DNA from: Bacteroidaceae bacterium
Lineage (GTDB): Bacteria > Bacteroidota > Bacteroidia > Bacteroidales > Bacteroidaceae
Length of the DNA stretch: 39,843 bases
Direction: 5' to 3'
NCBI GenBank assembly: GCA_900768625.1
Contig: CAAGDO010000029.1
Location: 1 to 39,843 of the forward strand
Shown: positions 16,974 to 25,813 of the stretch, in pieces
How the letters are laid out: each line of letters begins with the position of its first letter
Position numbering within the stretch: position 1 is the stretch's first letter
Program-made: the position numbers and the translations under genes
Notes under the pieces: model-generated
Told to the model about the DNA's origin: nothing
What the model saw: only the letters and a program-made list of their open reading frames with translations
The model's database searches: none

Positions 16974-17795
16974 ATGCAATTCAAAGCCAATAAAATACAC
17001 TTTATAGCCGCCTTTTTCACCATCACCTTCTCGCTGGCCATTGCCAAATGCATCAATCCGCAATTAGGCACCTTTATCCCTGAGAAGCCATCCGAGAGCC
17101 AGAACATCGTGCGCCGGACCCACACAGCCACTGACAGCATATCGCTTCATAGTGTACATGTTGACTCCCTCCTACTGACAAAGCGTCAGCCGCTTCGTCT
17201 GCTTCGCGGTGATGGTAAGCCTGTAAAAAATCGCGTGACAAGCGTTGTCAGATTCGAGACCTCCTTTCCTGACCTCAACGACGTACAGCTCGCCAGTGCC
17301 CAAAAGCTTGGCGTCCCCCTTATCGCGGACCGCGAAGAAGCCAAGCGCCGCGTCAACGAACTGGTGTACATCGCTGACGACCCCTTCTACGTCGTGCAGC
17401 CCCTCCACCACTCCATCCCCTATCTCGTGCCCCGTGCTGCCACACTGCTCCACACTATTGCCCGCGCCTTCAATGACTCTCTTGTCACCAAAGGCTATCC
17501 TCTCCACAAACTCATCATCACTTCCGTTCTCCGCACTGAGGCCGACGTCGAAAAGCTTCGCAAACGAAACAGCAACGCCTCCCTCAACTCCTGCCACCAA
17601 TACGGCACCACGTTCGATATCTCCTACAACCGTTTTCTTGAAATCCAGGATCCCGACAAAGGAAAGAGCGAAATCCGATGGGTCACCGTCTACAAGTCCA
17701 TCCTGGCCGAAGTCTTGGAAGACCAACGACTGGCCGGCACCTGCTACGTGAAGTACGAAGTCCATCAATCCTGCTTCCACGTCACCGCCAGATAA
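16974..17795 (+). CDS. Exported M15-peptidase-like protein (DUF5715 type)
   Basis: This 273-residue protein begins with a signal peptide or anchor (about residues 9-25). The C-terminal half has the layout of D,D-carboxypeptidases or L,D-peptidases of the M15/VanY group: an SVLRT segment at 184-188, then H208 and D215 in CHQYGTTFD (the HxxGxxxD zinc motif), and E262, H264 and H269 in YEVHQSCFHV. This suggests a zinc peptidase trimming peptidoglycan stems, in the periplasm. I recall the family as DUF5715 in Bacteroidota; function is not established. The N-terminal 100 residues show no recognised domain. It is transcribed divergently from phoH. Confidence 0.75.
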   Translation: MQFKANKIHFIAAFFTITFSLAIAKCINPQLGTFIPEKPSESQNIVRRTHTATDSISLHSVHVDSLLLTKRQPLRLLRGDGKPVKNRVTSVVRFETSFPDLNDVQLASAQKLGVPLIADREEAKRRVNELVYIADDPFYVVQPLHHSIPYLVPRAATLLHTIARAFNDSLVTKGYPLHKLIITSVLRTEADVEKLRKRNSNASLNSCHQYGTTFDISYNRFLEIQDPDKGKSEIRWVTVYKSILAEVLEDQRLAGTCYVKYEVHQSCFHVTAR

Positions 17796-17904
17796 GCCTC
17801 TGAAGAGTAGCACTTGCTTCTTTTCCGCCAAATTCAGTAAGCCCAGACACTAACATGGCATTTATTTTGTAGTCCTCAAGGTTGAATCTTAAAAATCTGA
17901 CATT

Positions 17905-18588
17905 ATGGCATTTATAGACTACTACAAAATCATGGGCATCCCCAAGGATACGCCTCAGAGCGAAATCCGAAAAGCTTATACGAAACGTGCCCGTCAATTC
18001 CATCCCGACCTTCATCCCGATGATCCCAAGGCAAAAGCCAAGTTCCAAGCACTGAATGAAGCCAATGCCGTACTATCTGACCCTGAGAAACGGAAGAAAT
18101 ACGATAAATACGGTGAACAGTGGGAGCAGGCCGATGCTTTTGAGAAAGCAGGAGGATATGCCGCCGGAACAACAGGCGGTTCCCCCTTCGGAGGAGGCGA
18201 AGAAGGATTCGACTTCAGCCAGTTCACAGGCGGAGGCAATTTCTCCTCATTCTTCGAAGACCTCTTCGGTGGAGCCACTCGTCGTGGCGGACGCAGAAGC
18301 AGCATGCATATGAACGATGCCGACTACGACATGCAGGCCAGTGTAACCATCGACATGTACACAGCCCTGCTAGGAGGCGAAATCATCTTGCAGACACAAG
18401 GAGGAAAACTACGCCTCAAAGTGAAACCCGAGACACAGAACGGAACCAAGATCCGTCTAAGAGGAAAAGGCTACCAGAAGCCCGACGGCACTTACGGCAA
18501 CCTAATCATCACCTACAACATCAAACTGCCCACCAACCTCTCCGAACACCAGAAAGAGCTGCTTCGTCAGATGCAGTCCGAAGGATAA
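17905..18588 (+). CDS. DnaJ-like (class B) co-chaperone with a single C-terminal domain
   Basis: An Hsp40 co-factor for DnaK. The J domain at about residues 4-70 has the essential HPD at 33-35. A glycine/phenylalanine-rich stretch follows (about 80-125, GGGEEGFDFSQF and GGGNFSSFFEDLFGG), then a C-terminal domain at about 140-227 with the segments LGGEI and KPETQNGTKIRLRGKG. There is no cysteine zinc-finger, so it is not DnaJ itself. At 227 residues it is about 80-90 shorter than CbpA-type proteins: the region matching C-terminal domain I is missing, while domain II is well kept. No cbpM modulator gene is adjacent. No strong promoter was found; TATTTTG at 17863 is one base short of consensus. 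Confidence 0.88.
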   Translation: MAFIDYYKIMGIPKDTPQSEIRKAYTKRARQFHPDLHPDDPKAKAKFQALNEANAVLSDPEKRKKYDKYGEQWEQADAFEKAGGYAAGTTGGSPFGGGEEGFDFSQFTGGGNFSSFFEDLFGGATRRGGRRSSMHMNDADYDMQASVTIDMYTALLGGEIILQTQGGKLRLKVKPETQNGTKIRLRGKGYQKPDGTYGNLIITYNIKLPTNLSEHQKELLRQMQSEG

Positions 18589-18634
18589 ACCAAAAAGGAA
18601 AGAGGCATACGAATTGACGGAAATATATAACAAG

Positions 18635-18677
18635 AAAAGCGGGGTGACATACCATTGTATGTCACCCCGCTTTTTTT
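18635..18677. terminator. Bidirectional terminator between the DnaJ-like gene and fusA2
   Basis: A perfect 18-bp stem (18635-18652 with 18657-18674) has a 4-nt loop CATT. T runs follow on the + strand (to 18677), and the mirrored - strand end reads CTTTTCTT. It serves both converging genes. Confidence 0.92.
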
Positions 18678-18746
18678 GAAGGCTCCTACCATTCTAAGAA
18701 CTTAAACTTTTTAGAGTAGCAGAAGAGCCCACTATCATAACAGGAA

Positions 18747-20906
18747 TTACTTTTCTTCAGCCATTTCCTTCTCGTGAGCCTCAATCAGCTTATTCTGAAG
18801 ATCACCAGGCATCAATTCATAGCTGGCAAACTTCATGATGAAGGAAGCGCGGCCACCGGTGAGAGAGCTGAGAGAAGTGGAATAAGTCGACATCTCCTTC
18901 AGAGGCACCTTGGCCTGAATCTTTTCATAGCCGTTTTCGCTGCTCATACCAATGATCATGCCACGACGCCCCTGGAGATCACCCATCACGTCGCCCATCT
19001 TGTCAGAAGGAACGAACACTTCCACGTCGTAGATCGGTTCAAGTACCTTCGGACCAGCATCCTTGAAGGCCTGGCTGAATGCATTGCGTCCAGCCAACAT
19101 GAAGGAGAGTTCATTCGAGTCAACCGGGTGCATCTTACCGTCGTAAACGATCACGCGGACATCGCGAGCATAGCTACCCGTGAGCGGACCCTGTTCCATA
19201 CGGCTCATGATACCCTTCAGGATAGCAGGCATGAAACGTGCGTCAATCGCACCACCCACAACCGAGTTGATGAACACTAACTTTCCACCCCACTCCAAGG
19301 GTATTTCTTCGCGTCCTTTGACAGCAATACGGATTTCCTGATTGCCAAACTTATAGACCGTAGGATCAGGCATACCATCGCTGTAAGGCTCAACGATGAG
19401 ATGAACCTCACCAAACTGTCCGGCACCACCGCTCTGCTTCTTGTGGCGATAGTCAGCACGTGCAGCCTTCGTGATGGTTTCACGATAAGGAATGCGCTGC
19501 TCGTAGAATTCCACGGGAATCTTGTCGAGGTTCTCCAAACGCCACTTCAGTGTGCGGAGATGGAATTCTCCCTGACCATGAACGAGAATCTGACGGAGTT
19601 CTTTGCTCTGCTCAACCTCCCACGTCGGGTCTTCCTGACGCATGCGGTTGAGCGCAGCCATCATCTTCTCCGTATCAGCCTCATTGACGGCACGGATAGC
19701 GCGAGTATGCTTGGAATTCGGATACTTGATGAAATTGAAACGGTTTTCGCAACCCTTACCATTCAAGGTGTTCCCCGTACGCACGTCCTTCAGTTTCACG
19801 GTGCAACCGATATCGCCGGCCTGGAGTTCCTCCACCTTCTCGCGATTAGCGCCCGAGCAAACGAAGATCTGAGCGAGGCGTTCCTTCGAGCCACGGTCAG
19901 CATTGGTAAGGTCATCACCTTCGTGCAACGTTCCGCTCATCACCTTGAAGTACTGCACTTCACCGATGTGAGGTTCCACGCCCGTCTTGAAGAAATACAC
20001 AGAAGTCGGAGCATTCGGATCAAGCTTCACCTCCTCGCCGCGCGTGTTATGCACAGCAGGCATTTCGTCTACGAAAGGCACCACATTACCGAGGAATTCC
20101 ATGAGTCGTCCCACACCCATGTTGCGGGAAGCACACACACAGAACACGGGGAAGATGCTACGCGTCACCATACCCTTACGGATACCCTCGCGCATTTCGT
20201 CCTCAGTGAGATGTTCCGTTTCGAAGAACTTTTCCATCAAGCCTTCATCATTCTCAGCAGCAGCTTCCACCAATGCCTTATGCATGGCCTCTGCCTTTTC
20301 GAGTTCAGAAGCGGGAATATCTTCCAATGTAGGTTCGCCGCCATCCGGACCCCATGTGAGTTTCTTCATGAGAATCACATCGATGAGTTCATGGAATCCT
20401 TCTCCCGTTTCGACGGGATACTGAACGGGAACGACCTTCGGACCATAGATGCCCTGGAGTTCATCAACGATGGCATCATAGTCACACTTCGGGTCGTCGA
20501 GCTGATTAACGAGGAAGATGACAGGTTTACCGAGTTTTTCGGTGTAGCGGAAATGATTCTGCGTACCGACTTCGGGACCAAACTGGCCGTTGATAAGCAG
20601 CACAGCGGTATCCGTCACGTTGAGTGAAGTGAGCGCTGCACCGACAAAGTCGTCGGAACCCGGGCAGTCGATGATGTTAAGCTTCTTGTTGTTCCATTCG
20701 ACATGGAACACAGTAGAGAACACGGAATAACCGTAGTCCTGCTCCACAGGGAAGTAGTCGCTCACTGTGTTCTTGGCAGTGATGCGGCCACGACGTTTGA
20801 GCTGACCACACTCAAAAAGCAACGACTCTGTGAGCGTGGTCTTACCTGAGCCATCATTTCCAAGGAGGGAAATGTTCTTGATTTCGTGCGAATTATATAC
20901 TTTCAT
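18747..20906 (-). CDS. fusA2: Elongation factor G paralogue (EF-G2 type) with degenerate GTPase motifs
   Basis: A 719-residue protein with the full EF-G layout: G domain, domain II, then domains III-V including the SGGAGQFGEV and LQGRRGMIIG segments. The P-loop GNDGSGKT is at 16-23, but the Asp that precedes GK in EF-G (HIDAGKT) is Gly19. The switch I RGITI motif is replaced by YGYSV near residue 59. The G3 motif DTPGH reads DCPGS, so the catalytic histidine is Ser84. G4 is NQLD (134-137) instead of NKxD. This matches the known Bacteroides EF-G2, reported to support translocation without GTPase activity under starvation. Loss of hydrolysis here is inferred from the motifs. The gene ends in its own terminator and has a leader of about 150 nt. 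Confidence 0.9.
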   Translation of the reverse strand: MKVYNSHEIKNISLLGNDGSGKTTLTESLLFECGQLKRRGRITAKNTVSDYFPVEQDYGYSVFSTVFHVEWNNKKLNIIDCPGSDDFVGAALTSLNVTDTAVLLINGQFGPEVGTQNHFRYTEKLGKPVIFLVNQLDDPKCDYDAIVDELQGIYGPKVVPVQYPVETGEGFHELIDVILMKKLTWGPDGGEPTLEDIPASELEKAEAMHKALVEAAAENDEGLMEKFFETEHLTEDEMREGIRKGMVTRSIFPVFCVCASRNMGVGRLMEFLGNVVPFVDEMPAVHNTRGEEVKLDPNAPTSVYFFKTGVEPHIGEVQYFKVMSGTLHEGDDLTNADRGSKERLAQIFVCSGANREKVEELQAGDIGCTVKLKDVRTGNTLNGKGCENRFNFIKYPNSKHTRAIRAVNEADTEKMMAALNRMRQEDPTWEVEQSKELRQILVHGQGEFHLRTLKWRLENLDKIPVEFYEQRIPYRETITKAARADYRHKKQSGGAGQFGEVHLIVEPYSDGMPDPTVYKFGNQEIRIAVKGREEIPLEWGGKLVFINSVVGGAIDARFMPAILKGIMSRMEQGPLTGSYARDVRVIVYDGKMHPVDSNELSFMLAGRNAFSQAFKDAGPKVLEPIYDVEVFVPSDKMGDVMGDLQGRRGMIIGMSSENGYEKIQAKVPLKEMSTYSTSLSSLTGGRASFIMKFASYELMPGDLQNKLIEAHEKEMAEEK

Positions 20907-21010
20907 GGATTCGACGGAGTGGAGTTAGAAAGTGATTTGAATACCCGGTGCAACGGCTTCGGCAGTTCCCCATGGGGGAGTTTCAAATGAGCCAAGCCAA
21001 AGGGTCGCAT
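20903..21010 (-). CDS. Possible 35-codon upstream ORF in the fusA2 leader
   Basis: On the - strand an ATG at 21010 opens a frame of 35 codons (MRPFGLAHLK at its start) whose TGA overlaps the fusA2 ATG as ATGA. It lies wholly inside the inferred leader (transcript start near 21060). No homologue is recognised and its composition is not convincing as a protein. The exact ATGA overlap would allow translational coupling. A second, 26-codon frame starts at 20973, inside the CCCCATGGGG palindrome, and also crosses the fusA2 start. Either could be chance. Confidence 0.25.
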   Translation of the reverse strand: MRPFGLAHLKLPHGELPKPLHRVFKSLSNSTPSNP

Positions 21011-21068
21011 GAGCGCGTCAGACGCATCCCATGAGGCACCGAGAGAGGTGTTTCCTCAATTCGAGGCG

Positions 21069-21099
21069 CAAATTACGGAATATAATTGTTCTGACAAAA
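21069..21099 (-). promoter_or_regulatory. Candidate promoter of fusA2
   Basis: On the - strand TTTTG (plus 21095-21099) is followed after 19 bp by TAATTTG (plus 21069-21075), one base short of TAnnTTTG. It predicts a leader of about 150 nt containing the palindrome CCCCATGGGG (20968-20977). Confidence 0.5.
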
Positions 21100-21149
21100 T
21101 TTATGGAATATGTTTAAAAGCATGTTTTGCAAACTTCGCTTGTCATAAA

Positions 21150-21206
21150 CAATAAAAGAACCGACCTAACGCATTTGTAATCAAACGCATAAGGCCGATT
21201 CCTTTT
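21150..21206 (-). terminator. Terminator of the tamB transcript
   Basis: On the - strand the arms at plus 21182-21206 and 21154-21177 form a stem of about 24 bp with several G-U pairs, one bulge and one mismatch, around a 4-nt loop, ending in TTTTATTG. It lies about 75 bp past the tamB stop. Confidence 0.7.
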
Positions 21207-21282
21207 GTGATATCCCATCTTGGCATTTCTTCTGTCGCAGACGATCGAAACGCCTCAAATCCATGTGATCATCCATTCCTTC

Positions 21283-24200
21283 TCACTTCACCGGAGCAAG
21301 CGAAGGCAGCGGCTTCCTCTTCTTCCGATTCGGAATGAAGAGATCCTTGAATTTCTTGAAATCCCGCTGAAGCATCAAGCCCACCCCTTGCGTCGTCAAG
21401 GAGTTCTTGGTGAAATAGCGATCCGTCGTTTCACTATAAGCCCGCAGACTCACCGAGCCCTTCGGCGTGAGCAGATAGCGGATATCAAAGTCACCCACGA
21501 AATTCGAAGCATACGTCGGACGGTCACGATAGCCGAAATTGCCATTGATCAGCAACCGGTCATTGAAGAGGCGTCCTTCCAGTAGTCCGTCCACCTCAAT
21601 ATCGTCCCATCCATAAGTACCCGGAGCCACGTTTGCTCCAAAGCTCCAGTGCGAATCGCTGCCCAGCACATTCGAAATGGCCGAATTCAGCTGACTCGTC
21701 AGCGTCGTTGAGAGGAAGGAGCGCATTGCCGCCGAACTCTGCTGCTGAGTCGACACCTGCGAGAGCGCACTCGAAGCATTCGCCGTATAGAAGCGGCCCA
21801 CACCCAGCAAGTAGATAATCTGCCGGTTCATATCCTCATCCGTCGAAATCAGCTGGCGCACCATCTGCTTCTCATCCTCCGAAATATTATGGAGGTCAAG
21901 GTCAAAATTGATCTGGGGAGCACGGGCCTGCCCACCGATATTCAGCAAGCAGTCGACCTTGACAGACTTCTGGCTGAAGCCCGCCCCATAATTCAAGTCA
22001 CTGAGCGAAACACCGTTCACCGTATATTTCGCCTTCAAGTCCAGGTCCACGCCCAGCGGGTCACCCGCAAACACCATCCGGCTTCCTTCCTGGAGAATCA
22101 AATCCTTGCGGATGATATCCTGGATACTCAATTTGTAGACGCCACGCGTCACATTATACGTGCCGAACATTTCAAACGCCCCCTTATTGTGGAACGTCGC
22201 CCGGATCGGCCCATAGCCATAGAGCGTCAAGTTATCTCCCGCCCTCGGGTCTGTCACGATTTTCACCTGCGCCTGCGGGTTCGCATCAATGAAGAAATTC
22301 AGCAAGATATCCGTGCCGGGATCATTCGCGTCAGCATCATCCTCAGTCGATGAAGCCACGTTCTTCTCGTTTCTCACGATGCCGTTCCCACTGTCATCCC
22401 TGTGCGCCTCATGGAAGCGCACCATCGAATTCTCCGTCGAAACAGCATCCGCCGTCCCCAGTTCATAAACCAGCGACGTCCCCGATTCCGGTCGGATGAG
22501 GATATCCGCCGTGAAATGGTTAGGCCAACCCTGCAGATGCACATTTCCCGTTCCCACCGTAGTGGAATAGAACGGCAAGTCATGCCGCTTCGGCACATCA
22601 TAGCACAGCAGATGGTCCGCCGTGAGGTCAAACTCATAGTTCAATTTCTTCAGATGCGTATGGCGGAGCGCACCGCTAGCTGTGCCACGTCCACCCTTTC
22701 TGTCCTTCACCTTGAAATCCGAGAACTCAAAAGCCCCCGGCTTCAGATGCACCGAACCATCCGTGACCGTATAGTCCACGCCCGTCGACAGCACCTTCCC
22801 GCTCACGTTCGCCGTCACGTCGCCCGTGAAATCCAACTTCTTGAAAGGCCCGTAAAGGCGTACGAAGCCCGTGGCATCCCCGTCGAAATGACCGAAAATG
22901 CCGTCAATGTATCGTCTGAGGAAACGCACATCCGTATGTTGGGCCGTGATGCCCAGATTCAGTCCCTTCTGCGCCAGATCCACGAAGCCCTTCACCTGCG
23001 TGCCACCCTTTCCCCTAGGCAACCGCATGTCAGCATCCAGCAGGATCCGCTTGTTCTCCGCACTCCATTCGGCCAGAATATCCGTCTCGCCCATCGGGCC
23101 CTTGTTGAATCGGAAATCAGGCAGATGGAGACGCGCATGCAACTGGGGCGTATCCCCCTTCTTCATGAACACAGCCGTACCCGAGGCCAATCCGCCGAAT
23201 TCCACGGCATCGAAATTGACAAGCCCCAGAATGTAGCTCACATCAATATTCTTCAGGTGCGCCACGATGCTGTCGTGACTCTCAGCCGACAGACGCCCGT
23301 CAACCGACAACGCCTGATTCTCGCGGCTCACGCACACATTCTTGATTGCAAAATCCCTGTTGCGCAAAGCCAGTTCACCCGACGAAACCTGCCACACCGT
23401 GTCAGCCAACAAGAACGTCGTCGGACGAATCATCGTATGGAAATCCGCCTTATGCGTCAGCGAATGGAAGAACCGCGTGACCGTAACCACCGAGCCCTCA
23501 TAGCGCTGCCTCGTCTCCCCCTTCCAGCCCAGTTCAGCCACCAATGCACTGTCACGTGTCGACAGGTTCGCCTCCACTTTATAAGGAGCACCGCCGATCA
23601 CCTTCTGCAATTTCAGCAGCGCGTCATAGCGGTCGCCCTGACCTTCCACGAAAACACCCACGCGGCTCAGCTCATTTCCCGAGACACTCAATCCCGTCGT
23701 CGACACCGTCAGGTAAGAACGGCCATGGCCCGAATCCAGCACCCCACGAAGGCGCAGAGGCGACTGCAGTTGAACATCCGCCCCCACAAAGTGGCGGAAC
23801 ACATCCGTCTTGCGAAGCGTCAGGTCCGCCGTCCATTTCCTCCCCACCCGATGCGCAGGAGGCGCCATCAGGCCCGGCAAAGCCCTGTCAGCCACAGTCT
23901 TCACCCCCTCCATCAAGTTCGCTGCCGACATATCCCCCGTCACCGCAGCATCCGCGAAGTCACTCTTCAACCGCAGCTCCGAGCCATCCGCATGCGGCAT
24001 CAGCGTCAGCAGCAAATGCTCCAGCTCATAGTCGCCCAAATCTCCGCCCTTCATGGCAAAATCGTTGAGCGCCACTTCGCCCTGCATCTGAGGCGAGCCC
24101 ACATGCTTCACGTCAGCCTGCAAGTCACCCTGAAAAACCCGCTCCGCCAAAGCAGAGCGCAGTCCCAGCACCGCAGGATGCAGATGCCCCACATGAGCCG

Positions 24201-25734
24201 TCACGCGGATCCCATCGACACGCTTCCCCGTCAAGCGAACAGCACCGTCAAGCGAAAGATTCACGTTCGGGTCAGCCGAAGTCACCTTCACCTCCGCCGT
24301 CTCCCCGCTCCATCGGCCCTTCAAGCCAATCGGCTGGAACGCATAACCATTCCACACCAGCTGGACAACCTTTGCCGTCACCGCAGCATCCGCCAGTTTC
24401 TTTCCGTCGAGGCGCAGTCTCACGTCCGACGTCAGCCCCACCCTTTCAGGCAGCGCCTTCTGACGCATCAGCAGCGCCGGCCGGCCGTTGCGCAACGCCA
24501 AAGCCGCCCTCACGTTCCGGCCGTCAAACGTGCCGTCCAGCGTCAGGTCACCCACGTCCGTACGCACCTTCAGTTTCGATTCAGCCCTTCCCCCCTTGCG
24601 ATAGTGAGCCATGCCGTCGAGCGTCACATCCCCCACCCTTCCAATTCTTCTCACCCAAGCCGTGTCAGCCACGAAGAAAGGCACATTCCGCGTGAGAAAC
24701 CCATCCGAAAGGCGCAGTTCCTCCACCCGTGTCGTCACGTCAAAAATTCCCTTCTCATTGCGGAGCAGCGTGGCATCCGCCTTCAGGGACATCTCCCGTC
24801 CGTTCACCATCATCGTGAAATCCCAGAAGCGCACCTTGTTGGGCACCACCAGGAACGACGAGCTGACATTCGCCGTCAGTTCGAAGCCCTTCGGCAAACG
24901 CACAAACGGACGGAAATCCTCCGTACACACCCTTGCCCCATTGAGCGCACCGCGCACCTTCAGCGTAGGAATCACGTTATTCCATCCCTTCGTCGCATCA
25001 TACGTAGCCGTCAGGTTGCTCTGCTCCAGTCGGGAATGCGGCATGACAAATTCAAAATCATCAATCGCCGCCCCCTTGCGGTCAGCATCCAGTTTGAAGC
25101 AAAGATTGTCCAGCTGGAGTCCGCTCCGCTCGCGGAAAGCGAAAGAGCGCACACGCAGGCGGATGCGGTCGTCCGTGAGCGACTTCAAGCTCACATTCGC
25201 ATTGATGTCACTCACGCTCAGATGGACCAAGTCAAACTGCCCCACCTTTCGTCCCACGTAGAGCAAGTCATGGTCGACACTCACCCTTCTCAGGATGATC
25301 GAGTTGATACGAAGATCCAGCTTCGACTTCTCCTGCGGCGTCTTGCTCGCAAAAGCATCCACGACAAACTGGAAATTATACGGTGCATCCGCCTTCTTCC
25401 TGTACAGTCCCACGTGGGCATCCAACAGCGAAACCGTGCGGAGCGAGAGCTGGTCCTTCAGGAGCGAGCGCAGTTCGATTTTCGCCGTCACGCGTCCCGC
25501 CTCCAGCAGCATTTTCCCCTGCTGATCCTTCACCCATACATCGCTCACAATCAGGCGGTTGAACAGTCCGACCTGCACATCCCCTATATGCACCTCCGTC
25601 TGCAACTTCCGGGCCAGAAAATCCGTGATCTCCCCAACAAGCATCCGGCGCGACGGGCCGAAATTCAGCACAAGCAACAGCAAGAGGTAGGCACCCACGA
25701 GGATACCCACCATCACGCGCAATATGTGTTTCAA
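21283..25734 (-). CDS. tamB: TamB-like translocation/assembly module protein (DUF490 C terminus)
   Basis: A 1483-residue envelope protein with one N-terminal transmembrane helix (about 6-27), an AsmA-like start, then long stretches of alternating strands typical of the beta-groove of TamB/AsmA-like bridge proteins, thought to move phospholipids or help assemble outer-membrane proteins. The C-terminal DUF490 region is recognisable (DLKAKYTVNG, VDCLLNIGGQARAPQINFDL, NRQIIYLLGVGRF, SDSHWSFGANV, LLINGNFGYRD). It ends in a basic RKKRKPLPS tail. It follows dnaB by 79 bp on the same strand; no BamA-like partner (TamA/TamL) is in the window. The opposite strand holds a 1165-codon open frame, a by-product of codon bias. 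Confidence 0.88.
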   Translation of the reverse strand: MKHILRVMVGILVGAYLLLLLVLNFGPSRRMLVGEITDFLARKLQTEVHIGDVQVGLFNRLIVSDVWVKDQQGKMLLEAGRVTAKIELRSLLKDQLSLRTVSLLDAHVGLYRKKADAPYNFQFVVDAFASKTPQEKSKLDLRINSIILRRVSVDHDLLYVGRKVGQFDLVHLSVSDINANVSLKSLTDDRIRLRVRSFAFRERSGLQLDNLCFKLDADRKGAAIDDFEFVMPHSRLEQSNLTATYDATKGWNNVIPTLKVRGALNGARVCTEDFRPFVRLPKGFELTANVSSSFLVVPNKVRFWDFTMMVNGREMSLKADATLLRNEKGIFDVTTRVEELRLSDGFLTRNVPFFVADTAWVRRIGRVGDVTLDGMAHYRKGGRAESKLKVRTDVGDLTLDGTFDGRNVRAALALRNGRPALLMRQKALPERVGLTSDVRLRLDGKKLADAAVTAKVVQLVWNGYAFQPIGLKGRWSGETAEVKVTSADPNVNLSLDGAVRLTGKRVDGIRVTAHVGHLHPAVLGLRSALAERVFQGDLQADVKHVGSPQMQGEVALNDFAMKGGDLGDYELEHLLLTLMPHADGSELRLKSDFADAAVTGDMSAANLMEGVKTVADRALPGLMAPPAHRVGRKWTADLTLRKTDVFRHFVGADVQLQSPLRLRGVLDSGHGRSYLTVSTTGLSVSGNELSRVGVFVEGQGDRYDALLKLQKVIGGAPYKVEANLSTRDSALVAELGWKGETRQRYEGSVVTVTRFFHSLTHKADFHTMIRPTTFLLADTVWQVSSGELALRNRDFAIKNVCVSRENQALSVDGRLSAESHDSIVAHLKNIDVSYILGLVNFDAVEFGGLASGTAVFMKKGDTPQLHARLHLPDFRFNKGPMGETDILAEWSAENKRILLDADMRLPRGKGGTQVKGFVDLAQKGLNLGITAQHTDVRFLRRYIDGIFGHFDGDATGFVRLYGPFKKLDFTGDVTANVSGKVLSTGVDYTVTDGSVHLKPGAFEFSDFKVKDRKGGRGTASGALRHTHLKKLNYEFDLTADHLLCYDVPKRHDLPFYSTTVGTGNVHLQGWPNHFTADILIRPESGTSLVYELGTADAVSTENSMVRFHEAHRDDSGNGIVRNEKNVASSTEDDADANDPGTDILLNFFIDANPQAQVKIVTDPRAGDNLTLYGYGPIRATFHNKGAFEMFGTYNVTRGVYKLSIQDIIRKDLILQEGSRMVFAGDPLGVDLDLKAKYTVNGVSLSDLNYGAGFSQKSVKVDCLLNIGGQARAPQINFDLDLHNISEDEKQMVRQLISTDEDMNRQIIYLLGVGRFYTANASSALSQVSTQQQSSAAMRSFLSTTLTSQLNSAISNVLGSDSHWSFGANVAPGTYGWDDIEVDGLLEGRLFNDRLLINGNFGYRDRPTYASNFVGDFDIRYLLTPKGSVSLRAYSETTDRYFTKNSLTTQGVGLMLQRDFKKFKDLFIPNRKKRKPLPSLAPVK

Positions 25735-25813
25735 ACGTTTCGTAAGACAAATGGTTTTGAGAGGTCAAAAAATCAGTTTCCTGCGGGCAGGCGCACATCG
25801 CCCATCCGCAGCA

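Noticed and set aside
16825..17007. 60-codon frame with a signal-peptide-like start upstream of the DUF5715 gene
   Set aside because: Its ATG lies upstream of the best promoter box and it overlaps the real gene start in another frame; the hydrophobic start is likely chance.
19401..20627. 408-codon open frame on the + strand inside fusA2
   Set aside because: It is antisense to conserved EF-G domains, with no homology pattern and no promoter.
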